Shown here one piece after another: positions 9,994 to 23,201 of a stretch of 64,000 nucleotides of DNA (positions are counted from its first letter, which is position 1; every line of letters begins with the position of its first letter). Both the position numbers and the translations under genes were made by a program. The stretch is taken from positions 1,178,001 through 1,242,000 of the forward strand of contig JAJQJQ010000055.1 of the NCBI GenBank assembly GCA_028622995.1. Direction: 5' to 3'. Under the pieces are notes generated by a model. The model ran no database searches. It was given only the letters and a program-made list of their open reading frames with translations, and was not told where the DNA came from. Source of the DNA: Panagrolaimus kolymaensis (taxonomy: Eukaryota; Nematoda; Chromadorea; Rhabditida; Panagrolaimidae).

Positions 9994-12900
9994 AATGTTG
10001 TTATCACTTTATTTTGACCATAAAATATGTTTGTTAAGATATTTTTTTGTTTTTGTGATGTTGTTAATAATGTCCTATTATTTTTATTCTTATTTTTATT
10101 ATTTTCTTTTGCACAAAGAAAAAAACATTCCATCATATCCTTATATTATTTTTATTTTTAATCGGTTGCTGATTTCTTTTTTGCATTGCACCTTCTTCTA
10201 CGAAACGAACATTAAAAAAATAAATTTCTTTTATAAATATTTTTTATTCTTCTTTTTTCCCGCTTTTGTTTTAACAAAAGAAAAGGAGAGAGAAAATTCT
10301 CTTTTACAAATATTTGATTTTTGAATCAGCAGCAGCAAACTTTTTCTCTTCAATTTTAAATTTTTTACAATGTCTTTGAAAAAAATTTAGCACGTGGAAT
10401 CGAAAACTTTTTCTCGTTCGCCGCTCTTACTTTTTAGCTTGCTGCTTCTCAAGTGTCAAGTATTCAAGAGACAAAATGCTCAAGAAATATGTCGATTGTC
10501 ATGCTTTTTTTCTTCAAAAACCCATCATAATGACGCAAGCAAGAAAGCATGGATGGATTTTTAACCTGACTGACATAAGTTTGAGTGAATATAAAAGACT
10601 AAAAGGAAACATGTTCAGAGCAGTTGCTTGTGTGCAAAACTTTTTTCCTTTATCTCCCCCATTTTTTCTCAACTGGTTTGGTGGATTTTTTTTCTTTATT
10701 GCGCGCCATTTTTTTCTTCTTTTTTTTTCTTAACCTGCAATGGTTTGGCGCCAATCAGTCAGCCATCTTCAATAAAAAAAAATCAAGAGATATTTGTTTG
10801 CAAAAATTCTTTCTAATGAAAAAAAAATCCTGGAAAAAATATGTTTGATTAAATAAAAATTGACAGTTTTTTTCAAATAAAGTCTTTCTTTTTTTATCAT
10901 TCTTTTCTATTGCCTCCGGGTATTTGTATCTGTATTTTGATTTTATTTTTCATCATCATATTTTTTTTAAGAAATGTATATTTCCATTTTTGGTAGTTAC
11001 TCATTTTTCTTCATTAAATGTGTACAATATTTTTGAATGTTTCATTCTCTCAAAAGAGAGACCAATATTATTATTCATTGGGCAAAGATTCATTATCACG
11101 TTCTCTCTCTTTATTTTTCTAGACAAAAATATAAAGAGAAAAATAATTTTTTTTAGTCAGTGATACATAGTGGAGCGTCATTTTTTCTTGAGAGAGCGAT
11201 CATAAAAAAAGGTTTTTGTGATCTGTGATCGTTGTGTCTCTTGCCCCATCTCATGAGGAAGATGATGAAAGAATGGCAAATCAAAGACACAGAAACGTGC
11301 GATCAAGTAAAAAGCAAGAAAAAAAAGCAAGTAAAACTAACTAACTAACACGCGATAAAGCAAGTAGCAAGCAAAAAGAAGCAGCTGTTAACTTTTTTTT
11401 GAGAACGCATAGAGTCCAAGAACTCAAACTTTTTAGATAAGTATTTTGTAGCCTAAAATTATTATTTTTTCTCTGTTAACTTTTCACTTTTTTTCTAGCC
11501 ATGAATTTACTGTAACTTTGCAAGTTATAAATTTTTCCTTGACAAACAGCTTTTTCTTATCATTTTTAATATTTTTCTTGCTTGTCACTCATTCATTCAA
11601 ACACTTTAAACATACTTTCTTTTTTCTTTATTTTGCTTGAAAGCACTTGTTACTTATTTGATTGTTGACCCTTTTTAACGTGTTTGCTTGCTTCAATTTT
11701 TTTTTGCACAAATAAAAATTTGTTTGATTTTGCCCTTCGAAAAAAAACTGGGTTGGACCGCAAAAGAAAACCGGGACATACTTTTCGGTTTGTTTTTTGC
11801 CCAAAAGTTTTTAGCATGAAAAAAAAGAACAGAGACAAATAGATGCTTTTTGCTCTTTTGCGCTGTTGCAACAATAATGTTAATGAGCACTGATCATTTA
11901 GTCATTTAGCTATTTGAAAAACATAGTCATTAAGCAAAATAACATCCACATGGCGACGGTGCAGTGATTGACTGCCCGACGACGACAATCAAGATTCAAA
12001 TGCACGCACCAAAGTTGTTGTTTTTGATACATATGTCCTTAATGAATTAAGTAAAAAAATAAATAAAATGACGATGAATGGAAAAACAAGCATGCAGGCA
12101 GCAATAGTAGCACGCGATAGAAAATAAATTTATTTTTTTCCTTTGTTTTAAGTTTGACAAATATTTTTTTTATTTGTTGATCTCACTTCTCTTTTCTTGA
12201 TTACTTTCCTTAAGAAAAAATAAAATTTATAAAAGGAAACGAACACAGGTTGAAAGAGGCAGGTTAATACCTTTTTTCCTTCTATTTTTAGTCTCTCTTT
12301 TTTTGTTTCGCAATAATGGGCAAATTTGACCTACCGGTCATCTTTTTATTGCGTCCAAACAACTTATTTTAAAACTGGGCAGTTTTATAAGGAAAGAGAG
12401 AGAGAGAGAGAAAGCGGGAAAATTGTTTTTCACATAAAACAGCAAAAATAGCTTTTTAAGGTTAGCAGCGTCTCGTGCTTGTGTGTGCTCATTATGTCAT
12501 CATTCTTCATTTTTTATTATTTTTCTGCTTGCTTGTTATTTAAAGTTGGCTTTCTTTTTTTCTCCCACTTTTTCTCACCCCACGAGATAAATTGAAAATG
12601 ATTTAAAAATTAAAAGAAAATTGTTATGATCGGTCTATATCGATGGATTGCGTCACGATGATCTCTCTTTCGTCCATTTTTTCACCCATCCTCCGCTTTC
12701 CGCCACAATTTTTTTTTCTTTCTTAGCTATCTCGTTTGCTTCCTTTGGTTTTTAGCAGTCAGTCAATTTATTTAGTCAATGATTGTTGCTTGCTCCTTGG
12801 ACGAATTTATCGTCGTCGTCTTCATCGTGGCCGTCCTATCTGTCTTTGTTTGTTATGTTTTCGTTTTTTTTTCGGTTTCCTTTTTTTGTTGATAAAAAAT

Positions 12901-13772
12901 GCGCGGTCGCTATTTTTGATGAAAAGACCAACCTTTTTTTAACCTTTTTTTGATTAGAAAAGATATAAATATTTTTATCGAAAGAGAGTAGTTGATTCTA
13001 TAAAAAGGTTAAAAATATTTATCAATTTTTTCATTATTTTTTATATTTCCTTCAAAGTGCTTCTTTACTTTAAATTTTAAAAACACGTGGCGAAGCTGGT
13101 GACAATAATTTAACATTTTTCTGATTGTTTCTCGTGGATCCGTTTATTTTTTTCTTCTTCTTCTCCATCATGCTGATGAGAGGAGAGTCAAGCATAGCGG
13201 TGGCGCATCATCCTGAAAGAAAAATAGGGCGGAGCGCAAAAAAATAATTTAAAACTTAAAAATATTGCGGCGCCTTGATTCTCGTCTATCTTATCATAAA
13301 GATCACAACTATTTTTTTTAAAGAAGCAAAAGGGAAAATAATTCCTTTAGTCTAATCGCATTCATTTGCCACGGAACTGTTGTTACATGAAACCTCTGGC
13401 ATTTTTTTAAAACAAAAAATGTGGCGCGCAACAATGACTTTTGGTCGATCATCATCGCGGCTGTCATATCTCTATTTTGCTAAAGAAAAAAACCGACATC
13501 GATGGGAATAAAGGGTTTTTTTTATTTTTGCGTCGCTGTGGTTGTTTCACATATTTTCAGCGCCATTTATCTAAATTTCTTTGCTGCCGTATAAGAGGAG
13601 CAATATTTTGGGAAAATGAGAGATATTGCGAGATGGGAAAAAAACAAATTTGTTATAGTCGCGAGATTTTTGTTCCATTGCGTGCCTTTCATTAATTTAT
13701 CTTTCCTATCTTTGACTAATTTTTAAATTAATTTCAGCTCTTTTTTAAATTTTATTTCCACAAACTAAAAAA
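9994..13772. other. 3.8 kb intergenic region
   Basis: AT-rich sequence with many chance frames made of poly-T codons. A short GA microsatellite lies near 12393-12412. A TTTCAG site ends at 13737, 35 nt before the aminotransferase ATG, and could accept a spliced leader. No RNA gene, transposon border or coding exon could be supported. Confidence 0.5.
12393..12412. repeat. GA/AG microsatellite
   Basis: A run of about nine AG dinucleotide units in otherwise AT-rich intergenic DNA. Confidence 0.8.
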
Positions 13773-15880
13773 ATGCTTCGTACAATTACTTTGAAAAATG
13801 TTCAAGGACCTATTGTTAGATGGGTTTCAACAACACCATTAAACAATTCAGTGGCTTCACCAGCTCGTGCACCAGAAAAGCGAGAAACTTTCTACGTAAG
13901 CTTTCCTTACTTTTTTAAAGTTAAAATTACCCTCAAAAATTTAATTTTTAGTATGATGAATTAGAAATTATTCGAGCTGAACCATCTCAAATGCAACCAA
14001 AGCCAACTAATGTGGATAACATTAAATTTGGTCATAGCTTTTCTGATCATATGATGGAAGCTGATTGGCATATAGATCATGGATGGACTAAACCTCTCAT
14101 ATCTCCTTTACATAATTTTAATCTCCATCCTGGTGCAAAAACTTTGCATTATGCCATTCAATTATTTGAAGGAATGAAAGCTTATCGAGGCGTTGATAAT
14201 AAAATTAGAATTTTCCGTCCTGAACAAAATATGGAACGAATGCGTAGAACTGCTGCTCGTTCAGCCCTTCCTGTAAGTACTTACAAATAAGTGTTGCAAT
14301 TATTTGAAATTTTTAAGCGCCCACACTTTTTCCATTAAAATAATTTCCTTTGGGACTACTTTGTTTTTATTTTTTTTGACCAAAAAATGCAAAAAATAAA
14401 ATGTGATAAAATTAATTTATTTTTCTATTTTCCAGGATTTTGATGGCGATGAATTAATTAAAATTATTTCTGAATTAGTTAAAATTGAAAAAGAATGGGT
14501 TCCATATTCAAACACAGGGTCGCTTTACATTCGACCAACCATGATTGGAACAGACCCAACTCTTGGTGTTGCTGATTCACATGAAGCTAAACTTTATGTT
14601 CTTACTGGCCCAGCTGGAGCTTATTATCCAACAGGTTTCAAACCCATTTCCCTTCTTGCTGATTCTGAATATGTTCGAGCTTTCCCCGGTGGTGTAGGAC
14701 AATATAAAATGGGATGGTAAGCTTATTCCCGAAAGATCTGCAGAATATATCTTTATAATTTTTAGCAACTATGCCCCAACAATTATGATTGGCAAAATTG
14801 CCACATCCCTTGGTTGCCAACAAGTTTTATGGCTTCATGATAAAGATGAAAAGCTTACAGAAGTTGGAACAATGAATATTTTCTTATTTTGGAAAAATGA
14901 ACAAGGAGGTAATTACTTTTTTTCTCTCATATTTTTTCTAAATTCCTTAATGTTGTTATCAAAAAAAGTAGACGACAGAGAAGCTTTTGCAAAAACAAAT
15001 AAAAAAATCGAACGAGGAGAGAAAAATAAATGGTTCGATGTTTTTCTTTGTTTTAAAAATTTTTCTGAAATCAAAGTAATCATTGCTCTTTTGGTTCAAA
15101 GCGAAGTTTTTTTTTTAAATAACAAAAGTGCATGAGGCCTCCCATCAAGGAATAAGTGCAAGAAAAAAAAATGATGACAACAACAAAAAAGTGCAGAATT
15201 TTACAATAAAAATAATAATACAACTTTGATTAATTTGTTTGTTATTTTTTTTTAGAAACCGAATTGATTACCCCTCCATTGTCTGATGGCCTAATCCTTC
15301 CCGGTGTAACTCGAAATTCTTTGATTGATATTGCAAAATCATGGGGTGAATTTAAAATTACTGAACGTTATCCAACTATGGAAGAACTTAGACGTGGTCT
15401 TAAAGAAAAAAGGGTAAGTTTTTATTTTGTTTTTATCAAAACAATGGTTTTGCAAACGAAAAAGAAAAACAACGTGTTTTCACTTTTTTGCAGGAGAAAA
15501 GTTTTTCAAAGAAATAAAAAATAAAAAAAAAAGGAGATGTATTAGATTGTTTTCTATTTTTTTAAACTTAGAGTTTAAAAAATTTCCTCGTGGATAAAAA
15601 TACATAAACCAAAAAAATATTTTGATAAAAATAATATTTCTAAATTTATTAATAAATTTTATTTTTCAAGGTTATGCAAGTGTTTGGAGTTGGTACCGCT
15701 TGTGTTGTATCTCCTGTTGGAAGAATTTTGTATAAAAATCCTAAAACTAAGCAACATGAAGAAATGATAATTCCAACCATGGAAGCAAAATATAATATTA
15801 TGGAAAGACTTTATGATACTATTATTGATATCCAATATGGCAGAATCGATTGGCCCGGATGGACTAGAATTGTTGCGTGA
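13773..15880 (+). CDS. bcat-1: Branched-chain amino acid aminotransferase, mitochondrial
   Basis: Six exons (13773-13895, 13952-14272, 14436-14716, 14766-14908, 15256-15413, 15671-15880) join in phase to 411 residues, about the normal length for animal BCATs. A PLP enzyme of fold type IV, it moves the amino group of Leu, Ile and Val to 2-oxoglutarate. The N-terminus (MLRTITLKNVQ..., few acidic residues) looks like a mitochondrial presequence. LFEGMKAYRG, RMRRTAARS and LYIRP family segments are present. The PLP lysine is K239 in QYKMGCNYAP, where most relatives have GGNYGP. The EVGTMN and PPLSDGLILPGVTR segments follow. The redox CXXC motif of mammalian enzymes is GTACVVSP here, so the second Cys is Ser (residue 356). 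An AATAAA lies at 16316-16321. Confidence 0.96.
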
Positions 15881-17129
15881 AATTTATTAAAAAACATAAT
15901 TATCCTTAAACCTTTTTTCACATATTAGCATTTATTTTTAGTCAATTATTAAATCTTTCTTATAACAAAAAAACAATACGCGATAAACAGGTGCATTTTT
16001 ATTTTTTATTTTTTAAAATAAAATCTATGGTTCTCGATTTTCTTTAATTCTCCTTTCTATTTTTCTATTGTAAAATACTCTGTAAATTTTTCCTGAGATT
16101 ATTTGTATAACGTTTTTCGATTTTGCCCCAAAAAACATTTTTTTATCTATCAAAAAAACTCCATGTCCCAGTGAGTTATCATTGTCTTTTCATGTTAAGT
16201 AATAACTATGAAAACTTATTCATTTATATCGTTAGATTCCAATATTATTATTTGTAGCAATTCATTATTTGTTTTTATTCATTGGTGCTATTATTTTGTT
16301 GGTTAAAGTAAAATTAATAAAAGTTTTAAAATTTTTACGTTCAGCTTATTTAAAAAATTATAATTAACTTATTTAAATTTTATCTGCTATTAGCTGGGAT
16401 TCTTTAACAGTAACATGAACTTTGTCTTTAAAATCTTTTGTTAATATCAAATAAGTTTTGTAAATTAAAAAGTAAAATTATAACTTTTTGTTACTATCAT
16501 TATAAATAAGTGCAATAAAACAAGCCATATGGCTAGAATTAAAACAAATCACTGAAGAAAAACAGATTTTGAAAAAAAAAAAACATTTTTCAAAGCCTGC
16601 AGCTGACGAGCTTGAAGTTGGAGATCCTTTGCCACCCCATTTCAAATATATTTCTATCAACAAGTTATTTTATTGCTGTGTTTCATGGAGAGTATCATTA
16701 ATTCTCATTTATTGCAATTCTTTGTTACTTTCAAAAAGAAATAGTAATATTAAAAAAGTAAAAACAAATTTTTTGTTTGTTACTTTCCAATTTTATACAT
16801 GCAACGCTTTATTTGACGGTCACTTCAAACCGTTAAGTTTTATGATTGTCTCAGTGGAATGAAAACTTATGGAGAGGGCTGATATGAACGTCTGTTATTT
16901 GGTATAATAAATAAAAACTTAAGCATGAGTAACTTCAAAAATAAAAAATTCATAATTTTTATCACTTTCATTTTCATATGTTCAGTAAAGCCGAGCTATA
17001 AATTTTAATGAAAATTAATTTATTCTGCAACATTCAAAACATATACAAGCCATAAAGGAGTTTTTTAATTGTATTAAAGAGCAACATTTTGACTCAGATT
17101 TGTCCTTATTATTTGAGGCTTCACTAAAA
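15881..17129. other. Intergenic region with a possible coding relic
   Basis: This is the 3' flank of the aminotransferase and of a convergent minus-strand gene. A plus-strand stretch near 16513-16665 reads as a charged helix followed by KPAADELEVGDPLPPHFKY, which is unlike the surrounding AT-rich noise. It lacks a start codon and convincing splice sites, so it is noted as a possible exon or gene fragment only. Confidence 0.35.
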
Positions 17130-17642
17130 CTACATATTGTGACTTTCTTCTTTTGTAATATCGAAAACTAATTTACGGATGTAAACTGACTTTTCATAAG
17201 ATGTATGTAAAAGATGTGAGCGAACTCGAAGCTTGGCTTTTCCATGATTATTTGCGGCGTCTGGTGCCACAACCCATGGTCCACCAAAATAAAGCATTTG
17301 AGATTCTCGAGGAGATGGATTTCGATCAATGGTAGGAACTTAAAAAACATATTTAAAATATGAATATCTAACAAACAAAAAATTACTTGAAAGCTTTCTC
17401 CTTCCAACTCGAAATCTCCAACAACAATCACATTGATTTTCTTTTGGATGAATCCATTCAGAATTTGCATTTTTCTCAAATAAATGCAAAGTGGAAAAAT
17501 CATTTAATAAAAGCCATTCAGAAATTATTAATTTAAGTTTATCCAAATCATAGCTTTTTACAATACTCTCTTCTAAATCTGGTTTCAATAATTTTACGAT
17601 GGTTTCCAATTCCAATCGTGCCAATCTGAACATGGTCGGCAT
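17130..17642 (-). CDS. Unrecognised conserved-looking protein (154 aa)
   Basis: Minus-strand exons 17387-17642 and 17130-17338 join in phase (48-nt intron, GTAATT...TTAAG) to 154 residues ending TAG. The reading frame shows normal amino acid balance. An N-terminal helical part (MPTMFRLARLELE...) is followed by a Cys cluster (CDCCWRF), a basic turn (GRRKLSIPTIDR) and a hydrophobic YFGGPWVVAPD segment. There is no signal peptide or membrane helix. No family was recognised, so function is unknown; a small intracellular protein is the simplest reading. It is convergent with the aminotransferase gene. Confidence 0.65.
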
Positions 17643-18672
17643 TTTTCTTTTTTTAAGGATCGCAGTCAGTCCAAAAATATTCCTTCAGCAGCTTCACTGA
17701 AGCAGAATCATTTTAGACAAAGAATACAAAACTAAAAAAGTTGTAAAAAAGAAACATTTTTGCGCGGTTGTGTTAATTCTAAGCTTCAAAGCAAACATAA
17801 CAAAATATTATTTTGTGATACAGAAGCTTAAAAATGAAAACGACATTAGTAGTTTTTTTTTTGGTACAACAAAAAAAAACAAGCTTTATTAAAAATAAAA
17901 ATAAAAACTTTGAGGAAGCAGGAAAAAGAAAAAAAAGCTAAAAAAAAGTGATTTCTTTTTTTCATTGATGAGATTGAGAGTATGAGTAGCGCAAGAACAG
18001 AAGAAGAAAAAAAAACGGAAGAGGGATGCTTTTTGTTTTTGCGCAAACATAAAACATAAGAAAGAAAGAATGGAAGGATAAGCGTGAGACGATTGACTTT
18101 AAGCAAAGCCAGTCATGTTTGAGAGAGATTTTTTGAAGATGAAGAAGACTATGAAGAAGAAGACGTTGATGAGGAGGATAATGATGACGGACGTCAGAAA
18201 AAACCACTGTTTTTTTTAATTGCGTGAAAAAACAATTAGTTTAGAAAAATATACACATATAACGCAAAATTCTGCTGATGCTCTCTTTTTATTTCACACG
18301 TTTTTCGAAAATGAAAATAAGAAATAATTTATTCCATGAAACCAATATTCATTATTGGAGGGATTTAAAATAATTAGTATGTGTATGCATAAGCCTTTCT
18401 CTTCTTTTGTTCGCTCACTATCAATATTTGATATTTATGTTAGTTTGCATGGCCGAAATGTATATGATTTACTTTCTGTATATTATATTCTCATAAAAGC
18501 GATTTCATGGAATGTAATTTTTATGTATTTTTTTATTGGAGATAGTCACTAAACTTTGAAAAAATGATAGAATCCAAAGAAGAAAAATTGATAAGTTAAA
18601 TGTTATAAAAAAATATAAATTTGAAACACAAAAAGTGATTTTATCATTGCATAAATGCTAAAGCACCCATAA
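17643..18672. other. Intergenic spacer
   Basis: AT-rich. Minus-strand open frames at 17846-18207 are Phe/Ser/Leu-rich and come from the complement of A/G-rich DNA. The segment is the 5' flank of the 154-residue gene and the 3' flank of the HP1-like gene. Confidence 0.45.
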
Positions 18673-19925
18673 TTAGATACGAGGAATCAAGAAGTCCAAA
18701 GCCATCTAAAAAAATTTAATTTTATTAATTTTTTCTTTGTTTTGATTTTTAAAGCTTACATCGATGTTAACCATTGCCAAGCTTTTAATTGGAGCTGTTT
18801 CAGTTGTATTTTTGGTTGTGGTAACCAAAAACATTTTCTTTCCATTTCTTTCTGCAATTCCATCAATTCGTTTAACTTTAAAGCTTAATGGTTGACATTC
18901 AGCTGCAGGAGTTAGAGCCTTTTCTTTCTTTGCTGGAGTATTTTTAGCAGAACGGGGAGTTCGAGTTGTTGTTACAACCGAAGGAGTAGTTACAGGTTCA
19001 GGAGTTGGGGTTCTTGTATAATCATAAATGGTTTTTTGTGGGGCTTTAGGTTTTCGACGAGATGAATTTGAAGCCTTTGCTCGCTTGGTTTCGCTTGAAT
19101 TTGCTTGGTACTAAAATATTTGAATATTTTTCTTCAAAAACCAAAGATAAAAGTGCTACAAACCTCAGAGCCTGAAGATTCGGCATCATCTAAATAAACT
19201 CGAGAAGCGGATGAAACTGCACTGGTTCGTTTTAAGTTTTGACGTGGAGAGGTTGCTACAGCGGTTGGTTTTTGGCGAGGCTAAAAATCCCTGTATATAT
19301 AATATATAATCACCTTAAATGCAAACTAATATTCCAAAATAAAGGTTAATAAGAATTTACTCTTTAATTTTTATATATTCTTATTTCACTAAAAATTGCC
19401 AACTTACACTTGTTCGAGGAGTTACGTTTTCACGTTCTTCTGATGGTTCCTTAGATAATGTTGATGTTCGGGTTCGTCGAGAAGAAGATGTTGGCTAAAA
19501 AACAAACATTGTTTATTGTTTTTTATTTATTTCATCAGAAAAAATGTTTGAATTTTACTCACGGTGGGTTTAGGTGGCGAAGCATCATCTTCTTTGGGTT
19601 TACCTTTTCGCTTTTCATTGCGTTGACTTTCAAAAGCTTTGATTAAATCAGCGCAATCCTATAATTCAAAATGTAATATTATCATTAAATAAATGTAACG
19701 CAATAGCTGATTCAAAACCTTCAATCAAACTTACGCAATTTTCTGCTGGTTCCCAGGTATTATGGTCTTCATCGAAGTCTAAAAATTTAAAGTTTATTAA
19801 ATAATATTTATTGATAATATAAACGTACTCTTCCATTTAATATAATATTCCACCTTTTTGCTTCTATTTACGCGCCTTTTAATAATCTTCTCAACTTCAT
19901 ATTCTGCTTCATCGGCCGACGACAT
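18673..19925 (-). CDS. HP1-like chromodomain protein with chromoshadow-like end (274 aa)
   Basis: Seven minus-strand exons (19829-19925, 19735-19778, 19563-19658, 19408-19494, 19164-19280, 18760-19110, 18673-18705) join in phase to 274 residues. The chromodomain (residues 8-60) starts EYEVEKII and has YYIKWKNF, the NTWEPAENC turn and the DCADLIKAFE helix, close to the HP1 consensus including the aromatic cage residues. A long Ser/Thr/Pro/Arg hinge (about 65-215) follows. The last 55 residues (RIDGIAERNGKKMFLV... ending ALDFLIPRI) resemble a divergent chromoshadow domain. HP1 proteins bind methylated H3K9 and dimerise through the shadow domain. Nuclear, heterochromatin function is inferred from this match. 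It is a different gene from the short chromodomain protein at 3.0-3.5 kb. Confidence 0.85.
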
Positions 19926-20799
19926 GATTGAACAAATATATATTTTTTACAAAATAATAAAAGCAAGAAAGCTAATTTGAGCTAAAATAAAAAAAATGCA
20001 GCTATGGCTAAGCAAGAAAAAAAAAATAGCGCCAAAATCGAACAGATGGGTAGCAAAAAAATGTTTTATGGGTCACAAACAAATTAAAGACAAAAAGGCG
20101 CGCAAATTATGTGATAGCTAACGCCTCCATCTCGCACTTCACCATTTTTTCTTATAAACAGCATCTTTAAAAGTTTTGCAAAATAATATCGATTTTATTG
20201 CTTTGCCACGTAATGCCATTCCATTCCATAAAGATATCGGAGAAAGGGACAGAGATAATGAATTGAAACATGCTAAAGTGCAACAACAAAGTGTTGTAAA
20301 TATTTACAAATAAAAAAATGTTCGTTTGACGACAACATTTACAAATAATTTACCAAAAAAAGAAAGTAAATCAATGTATAAAAAAAAGAAAAAGAAAATA
20401 AAAGAATTGTTTATATTTTCTCCGCACGTTGCTTGCATTCTTTTTTTTTCAAAGCATTAAACTGTTAAACTAATCGAAAAGCTAATGCATGAGATAGCAA
20501 ATACATAAAACTTTTCAAGAATTCTGAGGATTGAAAAACCAAATTAAGTTTGCAAAATGTTTATAAATATTTGAACAATGAATTTGTTTTTGTGGATATA
20601 CATATTTTATTCAAATTAATAAATAATTTGGTACAATTAAGATAAATCATCATTTAAATGAACTGTTTTTCATCGAGAGTAACATAATCTTATATAAGTA
20701 CTGAAGTCAAAAAATTGTTTCTAAACAATTTTTTTTTGATAAAGCTATCATAAAAATAATTAAATAGAAGTAAAAAAGTTTTAAAAAAATAGTATTCAT
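19926..20799. other. Intergenic spacer
   Basis: AT-rich, 5' flank of the HP1-like gene and 3' flank of the gene at 20.8-23.2 kb. No coding or RNA feature was seen. Confidence 0.5.
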
Positions 20800-23201
20800 C
20801 TAGCGAATATGTATATGATAATCTTTGCAATCGTTATTATTAATTCGATATTCTTTTGCAATAAATTCCGCGAAAGTTGAATTTCTGGTTTTAAAAACGA
20901 GTAAAGCATAAAAGTATGGCTTAAAATTTCTCTAAAATATTATTTTTTAAAAATCTTAATAACCTTAAAGTGGCAAACCTTTAAAAAATGAAGAAATCCA
21001 TTTGGTTCGAGATAATTAAGACTCGTCATTGAAAATCTTTGAATTTTATTAACAAAAGTTAATTCAGATAAAATTTGAGAGCTTTCAGTTGTGGTATAAG
21101 GATCATGGGCACTAAACCGGATAAAAGTTAATAACTTAAAAAGTTAGGTAATTAATTATCAGTTACCTAAATTCAAGTATTTTTGGTGTCATTCTTAATA
21201 TATCCTCTATTGGCAGTGGTGGTAATTCATCAATATCAACAATTTTGACTTCATCAAGATGTAAACATTCCACATTTCCATGTCCGACAATAAATATAAA
21301 CTCGTTTAAAGATAAAGTTTGGTTTTTAATATGAATATATTTCGCATGGCATTTTATAATTTTGGTGAAAACGTATGATAAAAAATAGGAACTAAAAATT
21401 AATTATATAAATATTTAAATTTGGTTGAATATTTGGAAAGAGAAATAGCAAGGTGTATTGGTATTTAAAAGCTTACTCTAAATTTCTTATATTAAAAGAA
21501 TTCGAAATAATTAATCGATGCTCAAACGTGTATTCTTTTTCTAGTTCATGAATAATATTAAGGGATTGACCATAAAATTCCACAGGTATACTTGAATTAT
21601 ATGGTAATTGTCGAGAGCAACAAAATTTATGGCAAACAGGGTTTGGATGAATAATAAAAAAATATTTGCATGTTTTATGTAATTTATGCAAAACTAATGG
21701 ACTTTGTACTTGAATTAGATAAGCCATAATTGTTTTTGGTGATGAAAACGTTTGTTGAGAATAATTTTCAAATTTTGCTTTGACATCTGGTTTTCTCATT
21801 TCATAAGATTGGGCATCGTATGTTGCATGTGAAGAAGGTTTAGGAACTTCTTCTGGTACATACTTTTCAAATTTAAAGAGATTCTTCCAAGTAACTTTGT
21901 GATACTTTTCTGGTTTTTTTTTCACGGCAGCTTTATATTCTGCTTTCATTTTTTTGTCATCCAAAAAATATCGACAATATTTTGAATACAATTCAAGCAT
22001 CTTCTGGAAATAAAAGTGTGAAAGTGATTGAATTTCTTTTTTCTATTTTTGTTCAGATTATTACACGTGTACTAACCTTTTGATCCCTGTCCTTTATATA
22101 ATCGAAATAAAGTTTCCATAAATCTTTATTATTCAAATTTCTTCCAAGTCGGTATTCCACGTTGTGAACTACGAATTCATCATTTTTGGATTCCAATAAT
22201 AATTCAAACCATTTTTTATCTTCATTTTCATCCAAAGCTAATATTTTCTCTCTCAAATTTTTCATAAAGTTATATCTTTCTGTTGTGTCTTTTGATATTG
22301 GATTTGCTAAAAATATAATTAAGATTTGTTAGTCTTACCAATATGGCTTAAATAAGCTTAGCTTACATGAGTATTCATTAACAAACTGATACTGCCATTC
22401 TAAATATAAATAAGGATATCTAAAATCTTCGATAGCTTTTATTTCATCATTTGTGTATAGCCGTAAAGGGTCTCGTAAATATTTATATTTACGGTAATGA
22501 AAAAAATTTTTTCTTAACCGTCGCTAAATTTTTTTTACATTTAATAAAATAAATAAAAATAAAACTAACAAAAGAAGCGCGATCATCAATAATAAAAAAA
22601 TGTTGATTACTTAAGTTTGCTGCAGCTTCATCTTCTTCAATCCAATCATTGATTAAATATTCGCTTTGATGAAGTCTAAAGTATGTATGTTACCTAATAT
22701 AAATTACTTGTGAAAGGATCTAAACTTTTGACGTTTTTTATTTTTTGATAGATATATTTATATCACTGCCAAATAAAGTGTAACTAACCCCAGAAAACAA
22801 AACTATTTTTCCACTCAAAAGATCAGGTTTGTTTCAGGTTAAAATTATATTTTACATACTTTTAAAGTTGCATATTTTTAGAGTTCATATAATTGTGGAA
22901 TAAAATAGGCATGTGTTAAACAAAACAACCCAGGGTATATGATTAAATTGTTTTGTGTGAAATCTAAAAATTCTTACCTAAACCATTCATTCCATATTTC
23001 AGGTGAAACCAAAAAATTTTCAGAAACCACAATAATTAAATTTCGTTTGGCCTTTGAAGCCCAATACTCGTCTTTAAGTTTTAAAGAATCTTCAATATTA
23101 ACATTTTCATCAATGGCACACAATTCATTTTCCAACTTTAAAACAACTTTTTTATATTTTGGACAAAGTTTATCAAAGGCTTCTTCAGTAAAAAACAACA
23201 T
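20800..23201 (-). CDS. HAT-like repeat / F-box-like protein (577 aa)
   Basis: Eight minus-strand exons (22978-23201, 22570-22675, 22367-22523, 22077-22306, 21477-22003, 21167-21391, 20979-21111, 20800-20931) join in phase to 577 residues; every junction keeps the frame. Residues 1-260 are helical with regularly spaced aromatic motifs (EIWNEWFR, YLEWQYQF, KKWFELLLES, LWKLYFDYI, LYSKYCRYF) that resemble half-a-TPR (HAT) repeats of RNA-processing scaffolds. From about residue 325 there is an F-box-like helix pair (LVLHKLHKTCKYFF) and then a leucine-patterned C-terminal region (LSLNEFIFIVGHGNVECLHL) like that of nematode F-box-associated proteins. The domain calls are by eye and the fusion is unusual. 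No signal peptide. Function unknown; RNA-processing or substrate-adaptor roles are possible. Confidence 0.7.

Noticed and set aside
10476..12942. Several plus-strand frames of 60-85 codons
   Set aside because: Dominated by Phe and Lys from poly-T and poly-A, overlapping in several frames, without splice-consistent neighbours.
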